From Gordonia oryzae (GTDB lineage Bacteria > Actinomycetota > Actinomycetes > Mycobacteriales > Mycobacteriaceae), in the NCBI RefSeq assembly GCF_003797185.1, contig NZ_RKMH01000011.1, positions 1 to 64,000 of the forward strand: DNA of 64,000 nucleotides, given 5' to 3'. Below, piece by piece: positions 9,103 to 17,586 of the stretch. The notes beneath the pieces were generated by a model, which worked only from the letters and a program-made list of their open reading frames with translations, did no database searches and had not been told where the DNA came from. Within the stretch, counting starts at the first letter, position 1. The number at the start of each line of letters is the position of its first letter. Made by a program: the position numbers and the translations under genes.

Positions 9103-10788
9103 CTACTGGCTTGCGACAGAAGCCTTTTCATAACGCGCAGCGAGCGTGTTCTCGCGGAGCGCGGCCGACCGCACGCGGTCACCGAGGCTTCCGTTGTCTT
9201 CGTTACGGAAGTCCTTGAGCATCGTGTGCGCGGCATTCTGGCCGGGCATACCGGAGATTCCCGCCACCGGGTGTGTGCCTGCGCCCGTGAGGTAGAGCCC
9301 CGGAATCGGCGTGCGATACCCCGCGAACTTGTCTGCCGGCTTGAGCGGCCCGAATCGCGAGATCACCGGATCGACGTGATACACACTGCCGTCGATCGCC
9401 CAGAACCTCTCCTCGATGTCGGGGAGCGCGAGATCTCGGCGCGCCACCTCCAGCGATTCGATTCCCTGATAGTAGTGGGACGCATCGTTGATGACGCGTT
9501 CGGTGATCTGCTTCTTCGCCTCATCCCAGCCGATCCGCGGGTCCGTAGGGGTCAGTCCGGTCCAGAACCAGAAGATGTCACAGCCATCCGGGGCGAAGCC
9601 CTTGTCGAAAGCCGTTGTCGCGTGACCGAGCCCGGGAATGTGGTCCGGTACGTCGCCCCGCACGCACGCCTTGGCCGCATCGAGGCTCTCCTGATAGGTG
9701 TTGAATGAGTTGCATCCGAGTCGGAGATCGATCCCGTCACCGCGCCACTTCTCGTGCTTCTCCATCGAGATCGTGCCGCTCAGAGCGACATTGAGCTTGT
9801 AGTCGGCGATACCGCGCCTGCGGGTCGGGATCTTCTCGGCCTTGTTCTTGAGCACCCGGGGCAGCACACCGTCGGGCAGCAACCGGGTCAGCGTCGTCTT
9901 CGGGCTGCACGCGGTGAGGACGGCACGTCGTGCCAGGAGTTCTTCACCACCCCGGAGTCGCACCCCGGTCACCTTTCCGTTGTGCACGAGTAGCTGCTCG
10001 ACCGGCGCGTTGGTGCGGATGCGGCCTCCGTGGGACTTCACGCTCTTGGCCAGTGCCGCCGGGAATGCGCCGGTTCCGCCGTGGAACATCGAGACCCCGT
10101 ACTTGCTGAGCACCCCGAGGTAGATAAGTGACCATCCCGAAAGATCGGCGTCGAACGGCATGAACGGTAGGGCGATGGTCAACGGCGCCCGGATGGCGTC
10201 ACTTTCGAAGCTGTCCTCGATGGCCTCGACCTGCGAGGATGCCATCCACCGGCCGATCGCGGCGAGTTCCTTGCGGTTCTTCGCCATGCCCTTGGCCGCC
10301 TGCAACACCTTCTTGATGTCGGGCGTCACCGGGCTGGTCTGCATCAACGGCAGCCCGATCTCGACGGCCGCGTCGATCACGCGATAGAGGTCGATGAGCG
10401 CCTCAGCGTCCGACGGAGAAAAGTACCGCAACTCGTCGGCGGTACGGCGGGGATCACGCCACAACGCCAATGATGTTCCATCGTAATTGAGTTGGACGTG
10501 CGCGGGATCGATGACGGTCTGCCGCAGGCCGAACTTCGAAGAGAGACCCAGGTCCTTGTCGATGGTCGTCGTACGGAATAGCGACGCCTGCATCGACGCC
10601 TCGTTGATGGTGTATCCCGGAGCCTCCGGCTCGAAGGGGTTGGTCGAGGTCATGCCACCGATCGTCGGTGAGGCCTCCACCACGAGCACGTCGAGTCCCG
10701 CCTGAGCCAGGTATGCCGCGGACACCATGCCGTTGTGCCCGGCGCCGACGACGATGACGTCGGCCGTGTTCTTTACTGCTGTTGTCAC
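9103..10788 (-). CDS. FAD-dependent oxidoreductase, phytoene dehydrogenase/carotenoid oxidoreductase-like
   Basis: 561 aa from a GTG preceded by GAAGGAAGA; an ATG at 10815 gives nine more residues. The N-terminus has a Rossmann FAD motif (DVIVVGAGHNGMVSAAYLA, then E for the ribose). The C-terminus has the second FAD motif typical of this family (PIPGLYLTGAGTHPVAGISG). It belongs to the NAD(P)/FAD oxidoreductase group that includes phytoene desaturases and probably desaturates or oxidises a hydrophobic substrate; the substrate is unknown. It lies 30 bp after the Hsd4B-like SDR gene and before the transport operon, so it probably ends the enzyme operon. Confidence 0.85.
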   Translation of the reverse strand: MTTAVKNTADVIVVGAGHNGMVSAAYLAQAGLDVLVVEASPTIGGMTSTNPFEPEAPGYTINEASMQASLFRTTTIDKDLGLSSKFGLRQTVIDPAHVQLNYDGTSLALWRDPRRTADELRYFSPSDAEALIDLYRVIDAAVEIGLPLMQTSPVTPDIKKVLQAAKGMAKNRKELAAIGRWMASSQVEAIEDSFESDAIRAPLTIALPFMPFDADLSGWSLIYLGVLSKYGVSMFHGGTGAFPAALAKSVKSHGGRIRTNAPVEQLLVHNGKVTGVRLRGGEELLARRAVLTACSPKTTLTRLLPDGVLPRVLKNKAEKIPTRRRGIADYKLNVALSGTISMEKHEKWRGDGIDLRLGCNSFNTYQESLDAAKACVRGDVPDHIPGLGHATTAFDKGFAPDGCDIFWFWTGLTPTDPRIGWDEAKKQITERVINDASHYYQGIESLEVARRDLALPDIEERFWAIDGSVYHVDPVISRFGPLKPADKFAGYRTPIPGLYLTGAGTHPVAGISGMPGQNAAHTMLKDFRNEDNGSLGDRVRSAALRENTLAARYEKASVASQ

Positions 10789-10818
10789 TGATCTTCCTTC
10801 TCGATTGGCGGGCAAACC

Positions 10819-11682
10819 TCACCCGAGCGGATTGGTTCCCGGGACTGCTTCGGTCATGTCCGTAATCTCGTCCCACCTCGCGACGACCTCGTCGACGGTC
10901 GGGGGTTCGTCGAAGGTGACGCCCCTGTTCGCAAAGAGTTCCACTCGTTGAACCAGACCTCCCCCGACGACCAACACCTCTCCCGAGTCGGTGCACGCAT
11001 CTCCGAGCAGGTGCACCACCACCGGTGCGACGTGCGCCGGCGGGAGCTTGTCGAGCACCTCGGCAGGTGCGATGTCGGCCGTCATGCGGGTCGCGGCCAG
11101 CGGTGCCACGGCATTCGCGGTGATGCCAGACTTGGCACCCTCGATCGAGAGGGTGTTGACGAGCCCGAACAGCCCGGCTTTGGCTGCTCCGTAATTGGCC
11201 TGCCCGAAATTCCCGTACAGCCCGCTCGTCGACGTCGCGACCACGATCCGGCCGTGCTTCTGACTCCGGAAGTGCGGCCACGCCGCACTGATCACGTGAA
11301 AGCCGCCGTACAGGTGCACCTTGAGTACCGCGTCCCAGTTCTCCTCCGTCATCTTCGCGAAGCTGCTGTCACGCAGAATGCCGGCGTTGTGGACGAGGCC
11401 GTCGATGCTGCCGAAGGAATCGAGAGCGGTACCGATCAAGGCGAGGCCACCTTCATGGGTGGCGATGTTGTCGTAGTTGGCAACCGCCGTCCCGCCGCGG
11501 GAGCGGATCTCCTCGACCACGGTATCCGCCATCGACGAGCCGGAGCCGGATCCGTCCCGCGCGCCACCGAGGTCGTTCACCACCACGCGAGCACCATGCG
11601 CTGCCGCGGTCAGCGCATATTCCCGGCCCAGGCCGCCGCCGGCCCCGGTAATTGCGACGACGCGCCCATCAAGACTCAGCAT
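10819..11682 (-). CDS. Short-chain dehydrogenase, Hsd4B/peroxisomal multifunctional enzyme-like
   Basis: 287 aa. NAD-binding TGAGGGLGREYA is followed by the typical insertion VVNDLGGARDGSG, which marks the 17beta-HSD4/(3R)-hydroxyacyl-CoA dehydrogenase branch. The catalytic Ser (TSTSG) and YGAAK (Tyr-x3-Lys) are present. In M. tuberculosis an Hsd4B-type SDR and a ferredoxin gene sit directly upstream of yrbE4A. The same SDR-ferredoxin pair occurs here with one flavoprotein gene inserted between it and yrbEA. Likely role: 3-hydroxyacyl-CoA or hydroxysteroid oxidation. The ferredoxin stop is 3 bp upstream. Confidence 0.88.
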   Translation of the reverse strand: MLSLDGRVVAITGAGGGLGREYALTAAAHGARVVVNDLGGARDGSGSGSSMADTVVEEIRSRGGTAVANYDNIATHEGGLALIGTALDSFGSIDGLVHNAGILRDSSFAKMTEENWDAVLKVHLYGGFHVISAAWPHFRSQKHGRIVVATSTSGLYGNFGQANYGAAKAGLFGLVNTLSIEGAKSGITANAVAPLAATRMTADIAPAEVLDKLPPAHVAPVVVHLLGDACTDSGEVLVVGGGLVQRVELFANRGVTFDEPPTVDEVVARWDEITDMTEAVPGTNPLG

Positions 11683-11685
11683 CTC

Positions 11686-11880
11686 TCAGTCCTTGTCAAT
11701 CCGGAGGGCTTCGGTGGGGCAGCCGGCCACGGCTTCGTCGACTGCCTGTAGCTCGTCATCGGAGATCTCCTCCTTGAGTATCAACAGCGTTCCGTCATCA
11801 CCGATTTCGAAGAATTCGGGTGCCAAAGACTCACAGATTCCTAGGCCCGTGCACTTGGTTCTGTCGAGATGTACTTTCAT
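11686..11880 (-). CDS. [3Fe-4S] ferredoxin
   Basis: 64 aa. Cys10-x5-Cys16 (CTGLGIC) and Cys54 followed by Pro is the three-cysteine pattern of actinobacterial P450-partner ferredoxins, where the second Cys of the 4Fe motif is missing. It carries electrons to a cytochrome P450 in the cytoplasm, and the P450 gene of this operon (14149-15408) is the obvious partner. It corresponds in position to M. tuberculosis FdxD beside mce4. No ferredoxin reductase gene lies in the cluster. Confidence 0.93.
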   Translation of the reverse strand: MKVHLDRTKCTGLGICESLAPEFFEIGDDGTLLILKEEISDDELQAVDEAVAGCPTEALRIDKD

Positions 11881-11936
11881 TGATTCCTCCTTGGACGCAG
11901 GCTGAGTGGACGGCGTCTGAGCGGCCGGCGCTGGGT

Positions 11937-13334
11937 TCAGAACAGCTTGCGCATGAGCTTGAGGTCACGCGCCGAGTAGGGCGGATAGACCAGGCGCGGA
12001 TCGGGTTTGGCCGACTTCGAGAGCACCGCCTTGCGGTGGCTCAGTCGCTCGAATCCCCAACTGCCGTGATAGTCACCGATTCCCGAGGCACCGACCCCAC
12101 CGAACGGCAACGCTGGCACCAGACAGTGCATGGCGATGTGATTGATGACCGCACCGCCGGAGGAGATCGACTCCGTCAGTTGTGACGCAGTCCGCTTCGA
12201 CGACGTGAACGCGTACATCGCCAACGGTTTGGGCCTGGCGTTCACGAATTCAATTGCGGCATCCACGGAGTCGACGGTCAGAACGGGCAGGATCGGTCCG
12301 AAAATCTCGTCGGTCATCAGTGGTTCTTGCGGATCGGGATCGACGACCACCGTGGGTTGGAGTCGGCGTCGGGATTCGTCAGCGGCACCGCCGAGGATCC
12401 GACCGCTGGTCTGCGAGAGATAGCCAGCCAGACGCGCATACTGTCGCTCGTTGACGATAGGCAAAGTGTCATCCGATGCGTCCGAGCGGAATTCTGCGAT
12501 CGTTGCGGTGATCTTCGCGATCAGTTGCTCGGCGATCGACCGATGCGCAAGAACGTAGTCCGGTGCGATACAGGTCTGCCCGGAGTTGAGCAGTTTCACC
12601 CATGCGATGCGTCGTGCCGCGACGTCCAGATCGGCGTCCTCGGCCACGATCACCGGACTCTTCCCTCCGAGTTCGAGGGTTACCGGTGTCAATGTGGGCG
12701 CTGCCGCGGCCATGATCTTCTTGCCGATATCGGTACCACCGGTGAAGACGGCGTGGTCGAAGCCGAGTAAGAGCAGATCCTGGGTGACCTCGGCGTCACC
12801 CTCGATGACACTCACCGCGGACGAGTCGAGATACTGGGGAACCAGCGCAGTCAGCAAAGCCGATGTCGCCGGAGCCAGCTCCGACGGCTTCAGCACCGCG
12901 CAGTTGCCTGCCGCGACTGCCGCGATCAAGGGACCTAGGGTGAGATACACCGGGTAGTTCCACGGGCCGATCACCAGAACGACGCCTAGTGGTTCGTACT
13001 GCACCCATCCGCGCCCCGGCAACTGGTTGAGCGGCAAGCGCACTCGCCGCTTCCTCATCCACTTCTTGAGGTGCTTGCGTGCGTAGGACGCCTCTCCGGC
13101 CGTGGAGGCGATGTCGCCGAGCCATGCCTCCTCGGCGCTGCGTCCGAGGTCGGCGGCCAGCGCTGCGGCGATGTCGGACTCACGTTCGGCGAGCAACCGC
13201 TCGATGCTTTCGAGCTGCCGGATACGCCAAGCATAAGGACGGGTGGTGCCGGACGCGAACGTCGAACGCAAGGCGTCGACCTGTTCGACAACCGGGGATG
13301 CGGTGGACTGTCGGGCGGTGAGAGGAGTGGCCAT
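11937..13334 (-). CDS. Aldehyde dehydrogenase (class 3/fatty aldehyde type)
   Basis: 465 aa from MATPLTARQS. The ALDH fold is complete: GPWNYP (Asn126), the cofactor loop FTGGTDIGKKI, general base Glu221 (ELGGKSP) and nucleophile Cys255 (NSGQTC). Lengths near 460 and a basic, hydrophobic C-terminus (YSARDLKLMRKLF) fit the membrane-associated class 3/fatty aldehyde group. It probably oxidises the aldehyde produced from a P450- or SDR-derived alcohol to the acid that the ligase then activates. Gap of 8 bp to the upstream SDR gene. Confidence 0.92.
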   Translation of the reverse strand: MATPLTARQSTASPVVEQVDALRSTFASGTTRPYAWRIRQLESIERLLAERESDIAAALAADLGRSAEEAWLGDIASTAGEASYARKHLKKWMRKRRVRLPLNQLPGRGWVQYEPLGVVLVIGPWNYPVYLTLGPLIAAVAAGNCAVLKPSELAPATSALLTALVPQYLDSSAVSVIEGDAEVTQDLLLLGFDHAVFTGGTDIGKKIMAAAAPTLTPVTLELGGKSPVIVAEDADLDVAARRIAWVKLLNSGQTCIAPDYVLAHRSIAEQLIAKITATIAEFRSDASDDTLPIVNERQYARLAGYLSQTSGRILGGAADESRRRLQPTVVVDPDPQEPLMTDEIFGPILPVLTVDSVDAAIEFVNARPKPLAMYAFTSSKRTASQLTESISSGGAVINHIAMHCLVPALPFGGVGASGIGDYHGSWGFERLSHRKAVLSKSAKPDPRLVYPPYSARDLKLMRKLF

Positions 13335-13342
13335 GTCGCGTC

Positions 13343-14134
13343 TCAGATCTCGGGCGCCGGAACCACGCCGGAGAGCACGGCACCTGTCACACCGCCGTCG
13401 ACGGCGATCGCCTGTCCGTTGATCCATCGGGCATCGTCTGACGCCAGGAACACCAGTACGTCGGCGATGTCACCCGGTTCTGCGTGTCGTCCCAACAGGT
13501 TTCGCAAGCCGTCGAGGGTGTCCTTGCCCATCGACTCCTCGAAGTCGACGAGGATCGGTGTCTCCACGGGGCCGGGAAGCACGGCATTGATGCGGAATCC
13601 CATCTCCGCGAAGGCCAATCCCATCGACATGGTGTAGACGGTCGTGACCTCCTTCGAGAAGTTGTAGGTGTTGCCCTGCTGGGGGTGTTCCTTGAACCAG
13701 GCGACGCCGTCCTCGAAGGTGTCGGTGGCCAGCAGATCTCGGATCTGCTCGAGACGATCGGCCCAGCCGAAGCCGGCGGTGGAGCTCACGATGGTCACCG
13801 ATCCACCGGGGTTGAGGCGTTCGAAGAAGGCCTCACTCAGGTGGCGAACAGCGAGCGAGTTCACGGCGAGAACCAGATCCGACGGGGCGGTTCCCGGGAT
13901 ACCGGCGATGTTCAACAGACCGTCGAAGGAGCCGTCCAGCTTTTCCAGAGCGGCATCGATGCTGTTGGGATTGGCGAGATCCACCTCGGTGTGGCTGGTG
14001 ACCGCGACCGCCGGGGTGTTGCGATCGAGACTGTGCACTTCGGCGCCGGCACCCAGAAGTCGCTCGGCGGTGGCGGCACCGATTCCGGATGCCGCTCCGG
14101 TGACCACGATTCGTTTGTTGGAGAGATCGGTCAT
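13343..14134 (-). CDS. Short-chain dehydrogenase, 3alpha-hydroxysteroid dehydrogenase-like
   Basis: 263 aa. TGAASGIG at residues 12-19, LNIAG, catalytic Ser in VSSTAGF, and YNFSKE (Tyr-x3-Lys). The short N-terminal half with a small Asp-rich beta strand and the extended segment before the Tyr resemble bacterial 3alpha-HSD/carbonyl reductases. It likely interconverts a cyclic or isoprenoid alcohol and ketone, or oxidises the P450 product. It lies 14 bp after the P450 gene. Confidence 0.9.
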   Translation of the reverse strand: MTDLSNKRIVVTGAASGIGAATAERLLGAGAEVHSLDRNTPAVAVTSHTEVDLANPNSIDAALEKLDGSFDGLLNIAGIPGTAPSDLVLAVNSLAVRHLSEAFFERLNPGGSVTIVSSTAGFGWADRLEQIRDLLATDTFEDGVAWFKEHPQQGNTYNFSKEVTTVYTMSMGLAFAEMGFRINAVLPGPVETPILVDFEESMGKDTLDGLRNLLGRHAEPGDIADVLVFLASDDARWINGQAIAVDGGVTGAVLSGVVPAPEI

Positions 14135-14148
14135 GAGAGGAACTCCTG

Positions 14149-15408
14149 TCAGAGGGTGTAGGGCATGGACTTGACCGCGCGGACGAAGTTGCCGGTGAGG
14201 TACTCCGGCTCGCCGACGCGCAAGGTGGGCGCACGGTGCAGCAGTTGATCGAAGAGCTCGGTCAACTGCATCTTCGCGACGAAGCTGCCCATGCAGAAAT
14301 GTGGTCCTCCGCCACCGAACCCGACGTGCGGGTTGGGCCAGCGCGTGATGTCGAACCGGTTTGGGTTCTCGAATACCGCTTCGTCACGGTTGCCGGAGGA
14401 GTACACCATCGCCACCCACTCGCCCGCCTTGATCTCCTGACCGCCGAGCACCGTGTCTTCAGTGGCCGTGCGACGGAAGGTCATCACCGGCGAAGCCCAC
14501 CGCACGAACTCCTCGACCGCCGGCTTGATGCGTCCTGCGAAATCGTCGAGCAAGTACGTACGTTGATCGGGGAAGTCCTGGAAGGCCTTGGTGGTGAGGC
14601 TGATCGTGTTGCGTGTGGTGTCGTTGCCTGCCACCGACAACAGCACGAAGAACGAGGCGATCTCCTCGTCGGTGAGTGCTTCGCCGTCGACCTCGGCCTG
14701 CACGAGCCCGGTCATGAGGTCGGCCTTCGGATGCGTGCGGCGCTCTTCGGCGAATTCGAACCCCATCGACAGCAGCCCGACCAGGGATTCGTTGAGAACC
14801 TCTCCCGGTTCCCGTCCGGCGGCGACGTCCTCGTCGGCCCACGACACCATGCCATCGGCATGATGAGCGGCCTCTTCACGCTTGTCGAGGTCTTCCAGAC
14901 CCATCATTTCGTAGATGGTCCACATGGGTAGACGCTTGGACACGACGTCGACGAAGTCGCCCTCGCCCTTCTCGATCAACTGGTCCACGATGATTCGCGA
15001 CTGGTTCTTGATCTGCTCGTGAATCTTCTTGACCTGTTTGGGCGTGAACGCCGAGCTGACCAGCTTGCGCAGAGCCGCATGCCGCGGGTCGTCCATACCC
15101 AGGAACGAACCCGCAGCCGACAGCACGTCGTCGGGTATCTCCTCGAACTGGAAACCCTGTCCAGAACAATACAATTCCGGATGCTTGCTCACCTCGGAGA
15201 TGAGTTCGTGGGAAGTAACCACCCAGACGCCGTCGTTCTCCGGGGGCATGATGGCCCCCTCGAGCGGTGCATGCCAACTGATCGGGCGCTGCGCCCGCAA
15301 GAGGGCGAACGTCTTCTCTCGTTCCTCGGCGGTCTGCGCCCAGAAGTCGAGACCCGAGATACTCAGTTCGTCATAGGGCCGAGCCGGGCTGTGCAGAGTA
15401 CTGGTCAT
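14149..15408 (-). CDS. Cytochrome P450, CYP124/125/142-like
   Basis: 419 aa from MTSTLHSPAR, 1 bp after the ligase stop. I-helix AGNDTTRN, K-helix E-x-x-R (EEFVRWASP), meander, and heme loop FGGGGPHFCMG with the axial Cys. The opening segment (SISGLDFWAQTAEEREKTFA) and the I-helix resemble the mycobacterial CYP124 and CYP125 group, which omega-hydroxylate methyl-branched lipids and sterol side chains. With the ferredoxin, ligase and SCP2 gene this points to terminal oxidation of a branched chain. The exact substrate cannot be read from sequence. Confidence 0.93.
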   Translation of the reverse strand: MTSTLHSPARPYDELSISGLDFWAQTAEEREKTFALLRAQRPISWHAPLEGAIMPPENDGVWVVTSHELISEVSKHPELYCSGQGFQFEEIPDDVLSAAGSFLGMDDPRHAALRKLVSSAFTPKQVKKIHEQIKNQSRIIVDQLIEKGEGDFVDVVSKRLPMWTIYEMMGLEDLDKREEAAHHADGMVSWADEDVAAGREPGEVLNESLVGLLSMGFEFAEERRTHPKADLMTGLVQAEVDGEALTDEEIASFFVLLSVAGNDTTRNTISLTTKAFQDFPDQRTYLLDDFAGRIKPAVEEFVRWASPVMTFRRTATEDTVLGGQEIKAGEWVAMVYSSGNRDEAVFENPNRFDITRWPNPHVGFGGGGPHFCMGSFVAKMQLTELFDQLLHRAPTLRVGEPEYLTGNFVRAVKSMPYTL

Positions 15409-15409
15409 G

Positions 15410-16954
15410 TCACGCACCACTTTCCACGAGGTAGTTCTTTTCGATATCCCGCTTGATCAATTTTCCGGTGGCGGTTCGCGGCAGCTCGTCGACGAAATCG
15501 ACCGATCGGGGAGCCTTGAAATGTGCGATCCGTTCTCGCGTGTACTCGATGATCTCGGCGGCGAGATCGTCGGAAGGAACTTCACCGTCGCGCAGTGCGA
15601 CCACCGCCTTGACCTGTTGGCCCATCTCGGCGTCGGGCACACCGATCACTGCGACGTCGAAGACCTTCGGGTGCAGGGTCAGGACATTCTCGATCTCCTG
15701 CGGGTAGATGTTCACGCCGCCGGAGATGATCATGAACGCCTTGCGATCGGTCAGGAACAGATATCCGTCCTCGTCGACATATCCGAGATCGCCGACGGTG
15801 GTCCAGTTCTCGTGTTCCGGATGCTGCGCATCTCTGGTCTTCTCGGGATCATTGTGATACGTGAACGGCCGCGTCTCCCGTTCGAAATACACCTGGCCGA
15901 CTTCTCCGGTCGCCAGCTCGTTGCCGCCGTCGTCGCAGATGTGCACCGGGCCGAGCGCCGACTTGCCCACCGAACCCCGCTTGGTCAGCCACTCCTGAGT
16001 GGTGATGATCGTGGTGCCGTGTTGCTCTGTGGCGCTGTAGTACTCGACCAGGATGGGACCCCACCAGTCGATCATCGACTGCTTCACCTCGGGCGGACAC
16101 GGTGCAGCGGCGTGGACGGCGACCCGCATACTCGAGATGTCATAGGCATCACGCGTTCTCGCCGGTAGTTGTAGCATCCGAACGAACATCGTCGGCACCA
16201 TCTGGGTGATGGTGATCCGGTACTTCTCGATGGCCGCCAACGCCTTTTCCGCATCGAACTTCTCCATCACCACCACGGTTCCACCCAGCGCATGCACCGC
16301 TCCGCACCACTTCAGGGGGGCAGCGTGATACATCGGGGCCGGCGAGAGGTACACGTCGGCGTCGGTGACCTTGAAGACGTGTTGAACGAGGCCGGTGATC
16401 GGGTCGCCGGGTTGGTCAACCTGGATGGGAAGCAAGGTGGGCTTGATCCCCTTGGGTCGGCCGGTCGTTCCGGACGAATACAGCATCTCCGAGCCTCTGG
16501 GCTGATCGACCAACGGGTTCACGTCGGCGACGAGCAGGTCGTCGTACCGTCCGAAACCGTCGATCTGCCCACCGAAGGCGAACGTCGCCAGATCTGTCTC
16601 GCCGACCTCGGCCACAGCCTTGGTCGCCAGTTCACCCAGCCTCGCCGATGCGAACAGCACTTTCGCACCACTGTCGCTGATGATGTAGGCAACCTCGCCG
16701 GGTGCAAGGTGCCGATTCACCGCGGTGATATAGAGCCCTGACCTGATCGCTGCCCAGTAAAGCTCCAGTACCTCGGCGGTGTTCTCCGAGAGCACGGCGA
16801 TGACGTCGCCCTTGGCAAGTCCATTGTCGCGCAGTGCTGCCGCGAGTGCCGCCGACCGTTGTTCCAGCTCGCCGTAGGTGACGGTGTGTCCACTACCCGC
16901 CATGATGATCGCCGGCTTGTCGGGATTCACCGCAGCATGAGTGCCGGGATACAT
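15410..16954 (-). CDS. Acyl-CoA synthetase (FadD-like, AMP-forming)
   Basis: 514 aa. AMP-binding P-loop YSSGTTGRPKGI, the YYSATEQHG adenine motif, GDLGYVDEDGYLFLTDR with GGVNIYPQEIE, and the C-terminal PRTATGKLIKRD carrying the catalytic Lys. It activates a carboxylic acid (probably the product of the P450/SDR/ALDH steps) to its CoA thioester. It lies 60 bp after the SCP2 gene and directly before the P450 gene. Confidence 0.93.
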   Translation of the reverse strand: MYPGTHAAVNPDKPAIIMAGSGHTVTYGELEQRSAALAAALRDNGLAKGDVIAVLSENTAEVLELYWAAIRSGLYITAVNRHLAPGEVAYIISDSGAKVLFASARLGELATKAVAEVGETDLATFAFGGQIDGFGRYDDLLVADVNPLVDQPRGSEMLYSSGTTGRPKGIKPTLLPIQVDQPGDPITGLVQHVFKVTDADVYLSPAPMYHAAPLKWCGAVHALGGTVVVMEKFDAEKALAAIEKYRITITQMVPTMFVRMLQLPARTRDAYDISSMRVAVHAAAPCPPEVKQSMIDWWGPILVEYYSATEQHGTTIITTQEWLTKRGSVGKSALGPVHICDDGGNELATGEVGQVYFERETRPFTYHNDPEKTRDAQHPEHENWTTVGDLGYVDEDGYLFLTDRKAFMIISGGVNIYPQEIENVLTLHPKVFDVAVIGVPDAEMGQQVKAVVALRDGEVPSDDLAAEIIEYTRERIAHFKAPRSVDFVDELPRTATGKLIKRDIEKNYLVESGA

Positions 16955-17014
16955 TCAGATTCCTCCTTGTTGCAACTCGACCGTTTCGCCACCGATGACC
17001 TCGGGTGGGCGCTC

Positions 17015-17419
17015 TCAGACCAGAAGGTCTTTGCGGCCGTCGGTCGTGAGGTTGTCGATGTAGACCGGAAACAGCTTCTTGCCGAGCGGAGCCAGCTTGA
17101 GCAGACTCGCGACGTTGCCACTGACCGAGATCTTCTTCTTGGCCATGGCCAGCGGGAGATTCACCTTGCCCTGCCAGTAGGCGTTCCCCGTGTCAGCAGG
17201 CATCGCCATGGTGGCGTGTGGCTCAGGGCTTCCTTCGAAACCGTCATAGACCTTCTTGTTCACCGCGTCGACGACGACCACCGCCTCAGGTGCGGTGAAG
17301 TCGAAGGCGAAGACCAGCCCGCTGTCGACGAGCTTTGGCCCAATCTCCGCATCGTCGAATGCCGTCTCGAAGATCCCGCCGATGTACTTCCTGACCTCTG
17401 CCGCGTCTGCGAACGCCAT
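17015..17419 (-). CDS. SCP2 sterol-binding domain protein
   Basis: 134 aa from MAFADAAEVR, with AGGAGG 8 nt upstream. A single SCP2 domain: the NKKVYDGF-to-ATMAMPADTGNAYWQGK stretch and the Lys-rich segment SLLKLAPLGKKLFPVYIDNL are typical. SCP2 domains bind sterols or fatty acyl-CoAs in a hydrophobic tunnel, so this is probably a carrier or presenter for the enzymes encoded downstream. It is the first gene of the enzyme operon and lies just downstream of the 17.5-kb operator. Confidence 0.88.
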   Translation of the reverse strand: MAFADAAEVRKYIGGIFETAFDDAEIGPKLVDSGLVFAFDFTAPEAVVVVDAVNKKVYDGFEGSPEPHATMAMPADTGNAYWQGKVNLPLAMAKKKISVSGNVASLLKLAPLGKKLFPVYIDNLTTDGRKDLLV

Positions 17420-17515
17420 GACTCTGTCCTCCTGATTAAAATATAACTTTGATTCAAAACAGTCCACAGACGGTCCCTGTGCTGCGAAAATCGTCAGGAC
17501 TTGACTATGAGCTGA

Positions 17516-17556
17516 GTCACATAGACCTTAGCATAAGTTCACTTATGGACAAGCCC
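17516..17556 (-). promoter_or_regulatory. Divergent operator with perfect palindrome CATAAGT-TC-ACTTATG
   Basis: The perfect 7-2-7 inverted repeat spans 17532-17547 between the divergent SCP2 operon and the TetR gene. It lies within a block that recurs ahead of yrbEA (25 of 28 bases at 17525-17552). An AT-rich stretch at 17430-17458, including TTTGATTCAAA, probably holds the -10 region for the SCP2 side. It fits a TetR-family operator serving both directions and autoregulation. Confidence 0.8.
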
Positions 17557-17586
17557 CGATCTCGGCCGGACACACGAGGAGCCACG

